From Augochlora pura (lineage: Eukaryota; Arthropoda; Insecta; Hymenoptera; Halictidae): DNA of 64,000 bases. The position numbers and the translations under genes were made by a program. A model generated the notes under the pieces. That model worked only from the letters and a program-made list of their open reading frames with translations. It made no database searches and was not told the DNA's origin. How positions within the stretch are numbered: position 1 is the stretch's first letter; the number at the start of each line of letters is the position of its first letter. Below, piece after piece: positions 45,605 to 57,384 of the stretch. The stretch is from contig NC_135775.1 of the NCBI RefSeq assembly GCF_028453695.1, positions 5,146,001 to 5,210,000 on the forward strand, in the 5' to 3' direction.

Positions 45605-46095
45605 TTCTCAGTCCATCGTACATTGCATTCAACGCAGGCGAATAAACCGACAAAGTCTACAACAATCGCGTCTTTACAGGATCGTGTAAGGGGTCATCCA
45701 CCTCGCCTTTTGTAAATTCCCCGACGAAAGATTGAAGGGATGAAAGCTTGGAGCGAGAACGGGGTGGGTGTTCGCGCATCGATGGAATTTCATCGGCGAA
45801 AATCGAGAAGAGGAACGAAACAGTTCCGTGTGGTGCATTAACAACGAGCTCGTATCAAAAAACGATAAACGCGTTTCTATTCCGCGGTGGTTTCTATTGT
45901 TTCGTGACCCGGCGTGTACGCGGGCGCGCGCGCAGCCCCCGATGTTTCCAGGGATCCATGGAAACGGCGAAAACAAAGGGCAGCTTCATAACGTTATTCA
46001 GGGCTTGTTTATCGACAGACACTGCATACGGATGATGATGGATGTGTTTTATTTCGGGCGCCGAGCGTGACCCTTCTCTGCTCCCTTCTCGAGAC

Positions 46096-46111
46096 GCAGA
46101 GAAAGATAGAT

Positions 46112-46159
<48 letters not shown>

Positions 46160-46170
46160 CGAAGGGGGAA
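46096..46170 (+). repeat. GA-rich tract
   Basis: GCAGAGAAAGATAGATAG then a long (GA)n core and AAGAGAGAGC. Confidence 0.95.
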
Positions 46171-46802
46171 AAAGTTGAGCGAGGAGAGTCAGGGTCGGGC
46201 GGTGATGGATTGGCCAGGGCCAATCATCTCGTTTGTATCCATTTGCACCGAATATTGTTCCTAAGATCTGCTGGCTTGCGCCTCTTTTTCCGTCCGGCTG
46301 CCTCCTCGTGTGATTCATCTTGGCCGACGCCGTGGATGAGGACAGAAAAAAATCATTACGGACCCCCGTGCCGGGCCGGCCCCGACCACCCCGGCCCGGG
46401 GAACAATGAACGATGACAGCGACGAAAAAGATTTTGCGACGTCACCGCGCCGCATTATCGTTTAATCACGATTAATTGCCAGCCATCAGGCCTGGCCGCG
46501 GGTTCGACGGCGAATCCATTAGCGCGAGACAGCGGGAAGCTCCTGGTGTCGTTGGGGAAATTGAAGGAAAGGTCGGAAGGGACGATCCCTGGAACGTTGC
46601 CGGAACTGGCGTCGCGTTTGGCAGTTCGCTACCTCGTTGTTTTGCGACCGTTGTAATTTGTATTGTTACACGGCGGATTGCACTTATGAATTTTGATGTG
46701 CAACGATCGTTTCTTTCATTACTGTAGATTTTAGGTTTGCACTCTTTGGGTATAAGCTGCCCTTGCAGTGAAAAAGAGAAAGCGAGGACCCAGTCAGTCT
46801 GA

Positions 46803-46988
46803 AGTAAACCATTGCAGGTGTCACGTTGTCACATTTCTATCGAGAATCATTTACTGTATTTTGTCATAAAGTTACAGGTATTTAACTATATATATCTTTT
46901 AACATTATATAATACATGCGTCATCGTGAGATTCCATCATTTTGAATAAATTCTAATAAATTTACGTCCCTCGGAGCGAAGGGGTTAA
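46803..46988 (+). mobile_element. Degraded TTAA element (right end clear)
   Basis: CGGAGCGAAGGGG-TTAA ends at 46988 and matches the GAGTGCAAAGGG and AGCGAAAGGG termini. A possible left end is TAAACCATTGCAGGTGTCAC near 46803, which would give ~185 bp. The left boundary is weak. Confidence 0.4.
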
Positions 46989-48570
46989 TTAACTACCAAA
47001 TACTAGTTAAAGTGCATTCCATCATAGAAATGGAAGTTCGTCGATAACCAGGTAATAGTTCGAACAAAAATCAGCCCCGATTGGAAAATCGTAGTTCAAA
47101 AGTCACAGCGGGAACGTCGCTAAATTTTCTCAATCCAGACCGCTGCGCGTTCGTTGCCAAATACCGAGGGGATCCTGGCAGGGTTTCGACAGGGTCGGCG
47201 CTCCTTCGACGCCGCTCCTCGTTCCATTTCCTCGCGTCTATCCGCTTGGTAAACGCCGGACGGCTGCGAGTGGCAGGGTAAACATCGACTCGAGCAAACA
47301 GGGTGAAACATTTACGCTGCGCGGGCGCGCGCGCACCGCTCCGAATGCTCGATCGAGGTGGACAAAAATGAAAAATCTGACCACCTTCCAGTCTAATAGA
47401 AAGATTCCGGAGGTCCCTGTACCGTTACCAATCAATCGAGCTCTGTGCAGCAATTGTTCCAAGCGCGCGTACCTCCTCTCCGCTGCTTGGGAACACGCGG
47501 CGAGACAAATGGCTGCCTCGATCTTATGCTACTGTGCTGCGAATTAGAGCTGTCCGTCAAAATTCAGTTTTTCAATTTTTACGGTTTAAGCTTTGTTATA
47601 AATTTTTTATTTATAGTTTATTGACTGGTAGCCTGTGAATTGGTAGTCACGGTAAGCAATAATTTGTTACCTATTATTGAGATAAATGTGTTAAATTGTA
47701 CTAGGGTGAGCTTCAATATTGTTATATAATTTTTTAAATATTAAATACTAAATTGAAGATGATAGATAAATTTTTATTATGAACATAGCGCTCGGTTTAT
47801 ATTTTACTGTCAATCTGATACTGTAAAAATGTAGAGTTATATTCCTGGATATGAATGATGGTGAACTGAGCACATATTTATATTGTTTGCACTTGTTTGT
47901 ACTTATAAAATAAAAATTATGTACATCTGTTGCAGCAAGAGATTGCGAAGAACCTAATACAGCAAAATATTGCGAAAAATGCCGAAGAATCGCCAATTCC
48001 AAACCGTTGATAAAGTTGAAAATTTTTGAATAGCCCCAGTCAAAACCCACGTGTATCTATTCGAACTTTTTCTTACCACCCAACAGGCTTCTAACCCATC
48101 ACCATGGCCGAACGATTGATCAATGGAGAAACGGTGGCAGCTATCCCAGAATCGTCGAGTTAACGCGACTGGGTCCGGAGCCGAACATCGACCTCTCCGA
48201 AAGGGCATCCTCGGAGGCAATCGAGGGGCGACTTTGCATTTTATATTTTCCAATTTGCAGCGAGTTGTCGAGGTCGTCGGGAAGACCCTCCCTCCTCCAC
48301 CTCCTACTGCTACTCCTCCAGAGCTCGGTGTTCCTCCGGCTAGCTGTAAGGGTCGCACGGGGAGTGGCAGTTAGAGCTGCGAAAGCGAGAGTGAGCCGAG
48401 GAACCGGCGAACCGTGGGGAGGAGGGGTGGGCTCGGGGCGAAGGGTCGGGGGGGAGGACGAGAGTTTGTTAGCAAGTTTTATAGACAATCAGTCGACTCG
48501 TTAACCGGTAACTACGAGACCCCTTTCCGGCTGCGTTCCACCGTGTTATTTCCATTCGCCTCCTGCTGCC

Positions 48571-48622
48571 ACTATCCCCCTTCCCCCTCCCTCCGCGCCC
48601 CGCGCCCACACCCCCGCCGCAG
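48571..48622. repeat. C-rich stretch
   Basis: ATCCCCCTTCCCCCTCCCTC and further C runs give quadruplex/i-motif potential, with G-runs on the minus strand. Confidence 0.7.
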
Positions 48623-49680
48623 ACGTTAGACAGGCCATTCTGAACCTATTTGACGCTCCCCCATGTCCCGCGGGGCCAACCCTCGCCGATCTTCGCCGCG
48701 AGAGAGCCTCTCTCCGTCCCAGACCCGCAAGCTTGTCGGCTATGCTAATGCCGACGCTTCTGCCGCCCCTCTTACGCCCCCCCCCTCTACGCCCGCACCG
48801 CCGCGGAATTACCATAGCGTTGGAACTATGCGAAACAGACAACAGAAAAATTCCATTCCGCGAGCCTTCGGTACCGTCCGACGCTGTTTTCTTCTTCCCG
48901 GCTGCGCGAGCGCGATAAAATACCTTCCGCGGCTGCGAAGAACGCCGCGAGTCACGTGTTTTCAGATCTGAGGTGGTGGCGCTTGTAGTTCGATACTTAG
49001 GTGCTTCGAATTGTATAATTCTTCTCGGGCTACGAATTTGACTTTAGGATGTTCTTTGTGACAAATGTGTAAACTGCACATGCTACAGATCAATTAGTGC
49101 AATAACTGAATATTTTCTAAACTGTGATATGCGACGTTTTTTATGAACACAGATATATAACTGTGATTTAGGGGTGGTGCACTTGAAACCTCTCAGCCTA
49201 AAAATTCTTCGAATTTCGAAAAATTTCGAGTTCTCGACATTTTATGCTATTTACGCTCGAAATTTTATGCTTGCCTCCGAACAGTCATCGAACGTGTCCG
49301 AAGAATCCTCACACATTCCTGCTAGGCAGAAGATGCTCCAAGTCTCTCGAAGCGAACGATCTTCCGCCGTGAGAGCTCCGTGAACACCGTAAACGTGGCA
49401 TTCCACGAAATCGATTATCCCCGCAGCATCTCAAGATCGGCGCTTGTAATCGTCCATAAACAAACCGCGGGGCCGCGTGTCCGCGCGATTACGCGGATTT
49501 ACATTGATTCGATCTCGTAATTCGAGGCCCGGAAACAGGTTCGCCGCGAGCGCAAGCCGGTGATTTTCTACCATGAAGAGCATAAAAAGCAGACGGTGCT
49601 CGAGCGCCGGTAATGCTCTCGAAGGAGAAACCGCAGGCGGAGAGAAATCAAGGCGGGGAGAGCGGGGACCGTGACGGGAA

Positions 49681-49710
49681 GACAGAAAAAGAGAGAGGGA
49701 GAGAGAGACA
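49681..49710 (+). repeat. GA-rich tract
   Basis: GACAGAAAAAGAGAGAGGGA then GAGAGAGACAG. Confidence 0.9.
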
Positions 49711-49907
49711 GCCGCTCGAATCTCCGATCTATCATAATATTGTTACACCGCCTGCCCTCCCAGGGATTCATTAAAATCGGCGCGTAATCGATTCGTTTGG
49801 CGACGCGGACGCCAAGGAGATCCTTGGGGACGGCTGGGGGGTCGACGTCTGCTCGCCGCGCTGGGCTCGTGTAAATGAAACTGCGCGCTTAACAGCGACC
49901 CTTGCCG

Positions 49908-49942
49908 TGGGGTGGGGCGCGAGGGGGGGAAGGGGGCGTCGC
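49908..49942 (+). repeat. G-rich stretch with quadruplex potential
   Basis: GGGGTGGGGCGCGAGGGGGG then AAGGGGG gives four G-runs of four or more within 35 bases. Confidence 0.7.
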
Positions 49943-49983
49943 CGTGGAGGAGGGAAATGACAGCGGAGGATGCGAACGAGCGG

Positions 49984-50004
49984 GGCGAGGCCAGTAAGTT
50001 CGTT
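49984..50004 (+). other. 5' splice donor match
   Basis: GGCCA|GTAAGTTCG, boundary after 49993. An isolated motif without exon evidence. Confidence 0.12.
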
Positions 50005-50063
50005 GCGAAAATGAAATTACCGCACCGTGAAAGCAGTGCTTTGCATCAAGTCTCGTCGTCGGT

Positions 50064-50195
50064 GTGAAAGAGAGAGGCGGACAGACGGAGATGGGGAGAG
50101 ACGGAGAGCGAGAGAAACAGAGACAGAAAGCGAGAGAATCAGAGAGTGACAGAGACAGGGAGCGAGAGAAACAGAGAGAGAGAGAGGGAGCGATG
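50064..50195 (+). repeat. GA-rich compound tract
   Basis: Repeats of GAGCGAGAGAAACAGAGA occur more than once (near 50106 and 50161) inside ~130 purine-rich bases. It faces a CT run at 50523 across ~330 bases. Confidence 0.9.
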
Positions 50196-50522
50196 GGACG
50201 GGGGTGGGTCGCAGACGGAAGGGAGGAACAGGGCCGCCGCTACGACAAAAGAAGACCATCGACTTTCGAGCCCTCTCGTCTCCAGCGAGGTTCCCGGCGC
50301 TGAATAAGTGAATTTCCACGCGCTTCGGACTTTTTCCGCGGCGATTCGACGAGACGCGACGCGACGCAGGACGACGTTGTCTTTTCTCGTTACGCGTGTC
50401 TTCCCAGCCGGGATCGGACGTCCTCCCACTTTGACGTGCCGCTGTGTCCTGGACGAGAATCTTTCCCGAAAGTGTCCATTAATTTTTACTCGTCGCTGTG
50501 TGTGGGAAACTGTAACGTTTAC

Positions 50523-50549
50523 TCCTTCCCCCCCCCTCTCTCTCTCTTG
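50523..50549 (+). repeat. CT-rich run
   Basis: CCTTCCCCCCCCTCTCTCTC and CTCTTG. Complementary in kind to the GA tract upstream. The following CCCTCAAGCTAG gives a weak acceptor. Confidence 0.9.
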
Positions 50550-50883
50550 TTCCCTCAAGCTAGGACAATATTTCGAGGAAAAATATCTTTTCCAATATTT
50601 GCAATATTGTGCAATATTATATAAATATATAAATATATTGCTTGCCTGACAATCATCATTGTAATCTATTTTCTCTATCTCCAATAAAGACAGATAACAT
50701 ACATATAATATAATGTATAAAATATAATATACATAAATATATAAAATAAAAGCAAATAAATAAACGTCTTATATAAACAAGTAAAATATTGCAAAGAAAC
50801 AGAAAACACATGAAATTTAGATTTTCTCTACAATTTCTTTAAAAGTTCGATTACCATTCACCCCTCGCATCATCATCCTCACC

Positions 50884-50909
50884 AACAACGCATTGCAAGA
50901 AAGGGTTAA
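50884..50909 (+). mobile_element. Degraded TTAA element, right end
   Basis: GCATTGCAAGAAAGGG-TTAA ends at 50909 and resembles the other CAAAGGG-TTAA ends. The left end is not identified. Confidence 0.35.
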
Positions 50910-51913
50910 ACTGCCATGAATTCGCATATTTTTCCAGCCATGCAAACTCTACCAACTATCGTGCACCGCACAACTGTTCGCGTGTACGTGGTCGCGAGAG
51001 AGAACGTGGAGTTCGAAGCGCGACAATACTTCGCGGAGACTCTGCCGCGACGGATTCATTATTCCATTCGACACATTCGGGAATGGTAAACTTCGATAGA
51101 TCGATATCTTCGCGTACCGACCATCCCGAAACCAAGGCGCGTGTTCCGGGTAAGTTCCCGGAGTCCGAGACGGGTTTACACGGACGCGACTGGCGCGTAT
51201 ACACACGCCCGATCCGAGCCGAATCGAGTCCGATCACACTCAGGTGAATCGAACTTTAATCAGTTATACGGTCGAACGGCTTACGACTAATCCGACGGCG
51301 AGCTCGTTATCGTGAATCGACGTCAGGGCCGCCCGCGACGTCTGACGGTGAAATACGAGCGGAGAACGTACCGAAACTCCGGCAACTCGCGCGAGCGCGC
51401 GCGGCGCTTTTCTGTTCGTTCTCACGTACACCTGTTATCGCGGTGCCACGGTTTAAAGCCGATAACAAGTGACGAAGTTAAAACACTATAGAAAAGTAGT
51501 TTACGGTTTACGGCGGCGGCCGGGTAATTCCACGGATTCCCGCGGCGTACACAATCCGCGGGATATCGATGTTCTCGGTCGGCGGAACATCCTGAATGGA
51601 AACCAAAGACGCCTAACAGCCGATACCGGACCGATATTTGGACCATTTATTTTAAGAATGGTGTAATTCCATTTTTTCAAAAATAAGGTTTCAATTCGTG
51701 ATTAATTTACCGGAAACTTTCTATTTATAACCAGTCAACATTTAATATCTTAAGAAATACCAATGCGTTGTTCAATTTAAAATTGACCGATAATATAAAT
51801 TGTGTAGCGATTGATTAGGTAAAAGTAGCATAAATTTAATTTCTATTAACATGTCTAAGCTATGATAAACGTACTATAAATTCGCTAGAAAATTGAAAAA
51901 GAAAGCACTGTTT

Positions 51914-52152
51914 TCAACCCTTTGCAGTTAAAACTTCTCGCCGCTAAAAATTATCGAGCTACGTTTTAAAATAATTTCTATCAAATTCACTAATATTTAA
52001 CAAATTGTTAACAGCTATTATCTGCTACTTAAATAATAAAATACAATTTTATAATGTATAAAATGCTCCAGATTATATAAAATAGAAACACTATAAGTGT
52101 GAAGAAATATTTTGGATTTCCAGTTAAAATAGCTCCGACTGCATAGGGTTAA
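51914..52152 (+). mobile_element. TTAA-type MITE-like element, 239 bp
   Basis: TCAA (a changed TTAA, 51914-51917) then CCCTTTGCAGT, and at the other end ACTGCATAGGG then TTAA (52149-52152). The 11 bp inverted termini differ at one base. The last ~96 bases contain a TATAAAATGC...ATATAAAAT...ATAAGTGTGAAG pattern shared with the copy ending at 57636, at the same distance from the right end. Confidence 0.7.
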
Positions 52153-52182
52153 GGCACTGTTTCCCAAATGCATCAATCTGTT

Positions 52183-52200
52183 CGGTATAAAAGACCAGCG
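52183..52200 (+). promoter_or_regulatory. Isolated TATAAAAG word
   Basis: CGGTATAAAAGACCAG lies at an AT-to-GC boundary. A TCAGTC word stands about 60 bases downstream, too far for a canonical initiator. Confidence 0.12.
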
Positions 52201-55104
52201 AGCCGCTGTTTCGAAAAATACGAGACGTTCCAGTTTCCAAGTATATCAGTCGAAACACGTTCCCCGTCGCAACTCTTTCCCGACGCTGCGCAACACCGTT
52301 TAAAAAATATACGTGTCGGATATTTCTCTGTAAGAACGAGTTTGCAGGACGAGTTGCATCGAAGCCTCCGAACGTCGTCTCGTAAGTGCGGAACTTCTGG
52401 CAGCGAGTTATCCGCGCATCCCCGCCGGACCGGACACCGACACGGCCGGACGAGCTCGGAGCACGTAATGGAAGGAAAAAGTTCCATCGATATTGTTTAT
52501 TTGACCGACAGGGAGAGCGGGGGAACGTCAGCCGCGTACCAGAAAAGCTGGAACGTGGTTGGAAAAACGAGTCCGCTGGCGCGTCGCCTGACGTCGAATC
52601 GGCCGCGATGCGATCGAGATGCAACACCTCCCCGGTGCACGAGCCGGCCGTAACACAGGCTCGGAAAAATTGGCGGTCGCCGGCAATGCGGCGGCGAAAG
52701 GGGTACCGGGGGTGGGGACACGGCAAAAAGAACCGCGAAATCTAAAGTGGGCTCGGTGCCTCAAAGGCCGGGGCTTGACGAGTTCACGGGGGTTGTTTTA
52801 CATGGTAATTCTTCGCCGCTGCTCCGAGATAACTCGCGCCGGGGCTACGACTGATATCCGGCCTGCCCGATGCGCCTCTGACTATCATGCAAAATTATGT
52901 TAACGAACGGGATTAATTGTTCGCCGGTATCTCGTGTCCGGGGCATTTGCATTCGTAATTGCGATAGCCGCGTCCGGATAAGTGAAAGAGACCCCGGATG
53001 ATGCTCGGCGATTTCTTTTCTTTTCTTTTTTCCCGAGGAACCGCGCCTCTGATAAGTCCTCGGGAAGATTGTATGTGTGTGCATAGTTGTTGGACTTGTT
53101 GGACACTTGTTGGAACGGCGGGAAACATTGGCGACGGGAAGCGTTCTTTTGAAAGTTTGTCAATGGTTGAGGATAGGTTGGATTTTTGGCTTGCAAATTG
53201 AACTCAAAAGAAATAAACATCCTTCACAATAAATGCCCTGAAATGAAATATACATTGCTTCAGAGAAAGTTCCCAAAGTACGACATAAAATATAAAACCC
53301 CCGAATTCCTCCAATTAAAGGTTAAACCCCGACGTCGAAGAAGAGTCGTCGCCCTCAAGCGCCGTTCCCGTGTCCCCGTCAAATCCGTCAGCGTGGATCG
53401 CGGTCGTCGTCGTCGTCTAATGGATGTTAAATCTTTTAACAAAACACTCCCGGTTGCTCCGTCGGTCGTAGCCGAGTTACGGGGACATATAAGAGCGGCA
53501 CAGGGGGAGGGGGGAGGGGTTGTGTAGCCCGAGGGGCGGTTACGAACGCGGGGGTTAATTCGCCGCGATATTGTGCAGAAGTGCAAAGTTGGTGGTTACT
53601 CATCAAGTATGCACCATCCCGCACGGCTGACACCTCATCCGCGACGGCGTGCGCTCGTAGATATCGCGCCCCCACGGCTGGTGTTCCCGGCGAGGGACGC
53701 GCGGGGGTGGTCGAGACGCACCACCCCCAGGATAGACGACGACGCGCGGCAAGGGACGGGGAGAACGACGCGCGACGCGGCGCTCGATTAGTTCGCCGGC
53801 GAGCGAATACATTCCGAGGCGAGCTGCCGGGTCTACGGGACCGTAAATTAACTTCCGGTCCGTCGGTTGCAATTTTTCTGGGAACGTCCGCGAATTGAAA
53901 ATTCCATCGAGCCGGCACGCAGTCGGATATACCCGCCATATATCTTCCCCGTCGCTTTCCGAAGACATCGGGAGGGGGTTAGGTTGGAAACGTAACTCGG
54001 GTGGCTCGTGGATCGACGGGGGGCGTCGGGGATGTTAGGTGCGAGGTTTTAGGCTGATGGAAAATATGGTGACTTTGATCGAATTGCGAAATCTGCGCGG
54101 ATTTCGCTGCGGGGCTGATGGTGTCGCCGTAGAATCGGGAGCTCGGCTTTATATATTCTACCGGATTGTTTGATTCGTTCACGTTTTCTACAGACTTGTA
54201 AGTAGAGCATGTATTTTTCTGTGGAGTAATAGATTTTTTATCGATTCTGGAAAATAAGAGTTAAATAATAATGTAGTCAAATTTGCGAGTTATTGAAAAG
54301 AATACAATACTGTTTCCAGTTCGATGTTTTATAGAAACGTATAAAATTCAGAGAATTGTTGTAAGTACTATATAACATTTTTTGACTTAATCAACAATTC
54401 TCCTGCAAATGGTTTTAACTTTGAAAAATATATAAGAATATCCAAATCAAATTAATATACTCAAATACCAAATTAACGAAATATAATATAACACACTCAA
54501 TATAATATACGTATAATCTGGTATAATAAACTCTGCATTAACATTCATTATATTTTAAAAACTACTTTCTCTATTCTCTCGCAAGCTTCCACAAATCTCA
54601 CTCAAAATTCCACCTACTAAATAAAAAGAATATTTCCTTTAAAAACATCACCCAATAATTTTAAAATAAACCGATGCACCAACTGCAGATAACACCACAA
54701 GCCCGACGCATCAAAGAGACGCGCCTTTCGGAAGAAATTTAATAAATCGGCAACAAATAATCCGCGATTTAGCGGGGTCGAATATACACGTTTCCGGATT
54801 TCCTCGAGCTTATGTCATGCAACCGTACGGCGGCGGGGGGCGACGCGCGCGCTCTGGCCGGGCGATACAGATTTTCAGCCGCGTTGCCGGGGCGGATCGT
54901 CGTTTTATTTCGGTTTCTACGACAGGAATTCGGGGCGTATTTCTCCGCGACTCCGCCGCGGGATTGCGGATCGGAATGGACGTATTCTGTTATGCGCGAG
55001 ATCCGGGGCCCGCGTATACGAACCGTTTACGAGCTCGTCGCACCTCGTGCGCGCGGCCGCATTTGCACACAATGACGGCGGACGGCGCGAGAACGGCCGG
55101 AAAG

Positions 55105-55124
55105 AAACGGAGAGACAGATAGAT

Positions 55125-55183
<59 letters not shown>

Positions 55184-55237
55184 AGAGAGAGAAAGAGAGA
55201 GAGATAGAGAGAGAGAAAGGGTAAGATAGAGAGATAG

Positions 55238-55268
<31 letters not shown>

Positions 55269-55340
55269 GAGAAAGGGTAAGAGGGAGACAGAGAGAGAGA
55301 GAGAGGGATAGAAAGGGGGGGAGCGAGGAAACAGAAAAAG
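55105..55340 (+). repeat. Longest GA tract of the window (~235 bases)
   Basis: A long (GA)n core is interrupted by AAAG, GATA and GGGTAAGA. GGGTAAGA occurs twice (~55218 and ~55274), with similar purine sequence between, which suggests an internal duplication of ~55 bases. It faces a CT run at 55618 across ~280 bases. Confidence 0.95.
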
Positions 55341-55615
55341 AGACGCGAGACGCGGCGGATGGCGGATGAAGAGTTACGGCGCACACCTATAGATTTTTCC
55401 GATTCTTTCGCCGGCGATACGGTTATCCTCCTCGGGTTGCGCCGATTGCATCGGGGATTATCTTTTGGACGTTGCCTGCCGACATAATGGAAGCCGGGGC
55501 CCGATATCGATGCGACGATACGTGTGTCTCTGGTAGGAAGGCTTCCGCGGGATCCCGGAAGTCGGCGAAAATATTCCCCGGGCGAAATCCGAGGGAATCG
55601 CGGTAGTCCCGGCAT

Positions 55616-55617
<2 letters not shown>

Positions 55618-55664
<47 letters not shown>

Positions 55665-55674
55665 TTCTCTCGCC
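55618..55674 (+). repeat. (CT)n microsatellite
   Basis: About 16 CT dinucleotides, ATCTCTCTCTC and TTTCTC. Complementary to the GA tract upstream. Confidence 0.95.
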
Positions 55675-56135
55675 GAGTTCGACTTTAATACAGTTTCGGC
55701 GGGTGTCTTCGCCCGAGCCACGGGATCCCGGCTCCGCTCGCTCCTAAAACGCGCTCATTCGAAAATTACGATTTCCATTCGCGTTTTTCCGCCGCAGCCG
55801 CCGCAGCCGCCGATGGCATTTCACGAGGGGGAATTCCAGCGCGGAGAGGCCGCGCGGTATTACAGACAGGAGAAGAGGAACGGCCGGCGATCAGAATAAA
55901 ATCCTGAACCCTTCGGAATGCTCATCGAGAGACGGCGATTCGGCTGGGAGACTTCATGGGAGAATCCTGCCCGATGGATCAGAAGAATCCGTCATCCTCC
56001 GCAAATTTTTCAAACGTTCGATCCGTCGTGAAATATCTTATAACCGTTTTATAATAGAGTATGAGGAATCGAGGCGGATTTGGTGATTGATCCTGATTTT
56101 AGTAGGATGGAGCTGCGATTTAAGGAGAAGAAGAC

Positions 56136-56152
56136 TCCTTCTTCTTCTTCTT
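56136..56152 (+). repeat. (TTC)n short repeat
   Basis: CTCCTTCTTCTTCTTCTTA, five to six TTC triplets at the GC-to-AT boundary. Confidence 0.85.
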
Positions 56153-57384
56153 ATTATTTTTTTGTATTTGGTATTTGGGGGTCAAATTTATTTATTACAT
56201 GATTATAGAAAAAATATGATTATCAGTGCTATTTTATATACATTATATTTTTATTATTTTTAATTGACCATTCTTAATTACTGATGTTATTTTCATTGTT
56301 TCAACAATGATTGAACTAACAGCAAATTGTCTAAAGACATTACATTGCTGTCACCGTAAACTGATTATAAAATAATCATCTAGGCTCTGGTTTCTTATAT
56401 AAATTCTCATCTTGATATCATTTTACAGAAATTAATATTATAGAAAAGTTTCCTCCGTCAACTAAAAAATAATTAATTGCGAACAGAAAAGTATAAATAC
56501 TATAAGACCCTGTCAATTTTTGTCTTGCATTATTAATAAAAATTCGCGCAATAAATATTAACATTACGAAATCGTTCTCTCTGTATCTTCGTCTTCTTAT
56601 AAATATTATAAATATCGTACGTAAATATTTTTTAACGAAACTTTGACGAGACCATCTTCAAGACACTCGCGATAAATTGATTACAGCGAAGTTTTACGAG
56701 ACGTTCAACGACGCTTGAGAAAAACGTCCCAAAGACGGTGCTCCTTTCCGACGAGCCGATTCCCACGGTGTCGTCCCGAGTCTCCTATGATCGCTCGAGG
56801 AATTAAGAGAGGTCAGACGAAGGATGAAAGCCTTCGGATGCCTAGGCGACATCGTGCGGGCGGGTCGCCGTGGGCGCGGGAGGGTGAGCGTGCCTCGAAT
56901 CGCTTATGATATTGTTCCTCCTACCCCCGAAAACTTCTGCCTCGTTTCTTCGCCGTTCCGCCGCGTCCCCACCGGCTCTCCGGCGTGTCCTCCTATCGGC
57001 AGGTCGATAGGATTATCTCATATACCCTGCCGCCTTCTTTTTTTCCTTTCCCTCATCCCGAATAATCAATGTCGCCTGCAGGCCGGGAGACCCCGTTCGC
57101 CCGGCTGACGTTTCCCGGCTACACGCGCGAAGATAATCTTTATTGATTGTAGCCCGGTGTCTACGGCCCCGTGGGGCCCCGCGGAATCAAACGCTCGATT
57201 AACCCTCGCTCGACTTTCTTCGGCCGGAATTCGGAATTTTTAACCCCGGCTTGCTGCCACGCATCCTGTTATCCTATGCTACGCGCTTTATTGTATTCGT
57301 ATGGAGACGATTATGGAGCTGGACGTGAATTTCCCGTGTGCTTTGACTCTTGGTGACTCATTATTTATAGTAATAATCGTTCGA

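Larger units (their letters stand above)
43761..45670. other. Non-coding: GC block with CT array, then AT block
   Basis: 43761-44830 is GC-rich and contains the CT array with an embedded 51 bp duplication and a short GA run. 44830-45670 is AT-rich and ends with an AAAT run. No gene recognised. Confidence 0.6.
45671..48060. other. Non-coding: GC and AT blocks
   Basis: 45671-46640 is GC-rich with a GA tract. 46640-47060 is AT-rich with an element right end at 46985. 47060-47540 is GC-rich. 47540-48060 is AT-rich. The overlapping frames at 45748-46070 are two registers of one stop-poor stretch and unrecognised. Confidence 0.6.
48061..50930. other. Non-coding: GC-rich blocks with C- and G-runs, AT gaps
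   Basis: 48061-48990 is GC-rich with C-rich stretches at 48571-48622. 48990-49280 is AT-leaning. 49280-50540 is GC-rich with G-rich DNA at ~49908-49942, GA tracts and a CT run. 50540-50930 is AT-rich with an element right end at 50906. No gene recognised. Confidence 0.6.
50931..53310. other. Non-coding: GC block, AT block with MITE, GC block
   Basis: 50931-51650 is GC-rich. 51650-52170 is AT-rich and holds a TTAA element. 52170-53160 is GC-rich, with long parallel frames on both strands (200 codons minus, 161 plus) and a TATAAAAG word at ~52187. 53160-53310 is a short AT-rich patch. No gene recognised. Confidence 0.6.
53311..56010. other. Non-coding: GC blocks around an AT gap, with the longest GA tract
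   Basis: 53311-54180 is GC-rich; frames of 105-167 codons overlap in several registers. 54180-54710 is AT-rich and plain. 54710-56010 is GC-rich and contains a GA tract of more than 200 bases and a CT run. The 232-codon minus frame at 54917-55615 is mostly the reverse translation of the GA tract. Confidence 0.6.

Noticed and set aside
16424..52194. TATAAAAG words as promoters (16424, 30529, 52187 and others)
   Set aside because: No initiator at ~30 bases and no downstream gene. At this length such words are expected by chance.
54917..55615. 232-codon Ser/Leu-rich minus frame
   Set aside because: Most of it is the reverse translation of the GA tract at 55105-55340.
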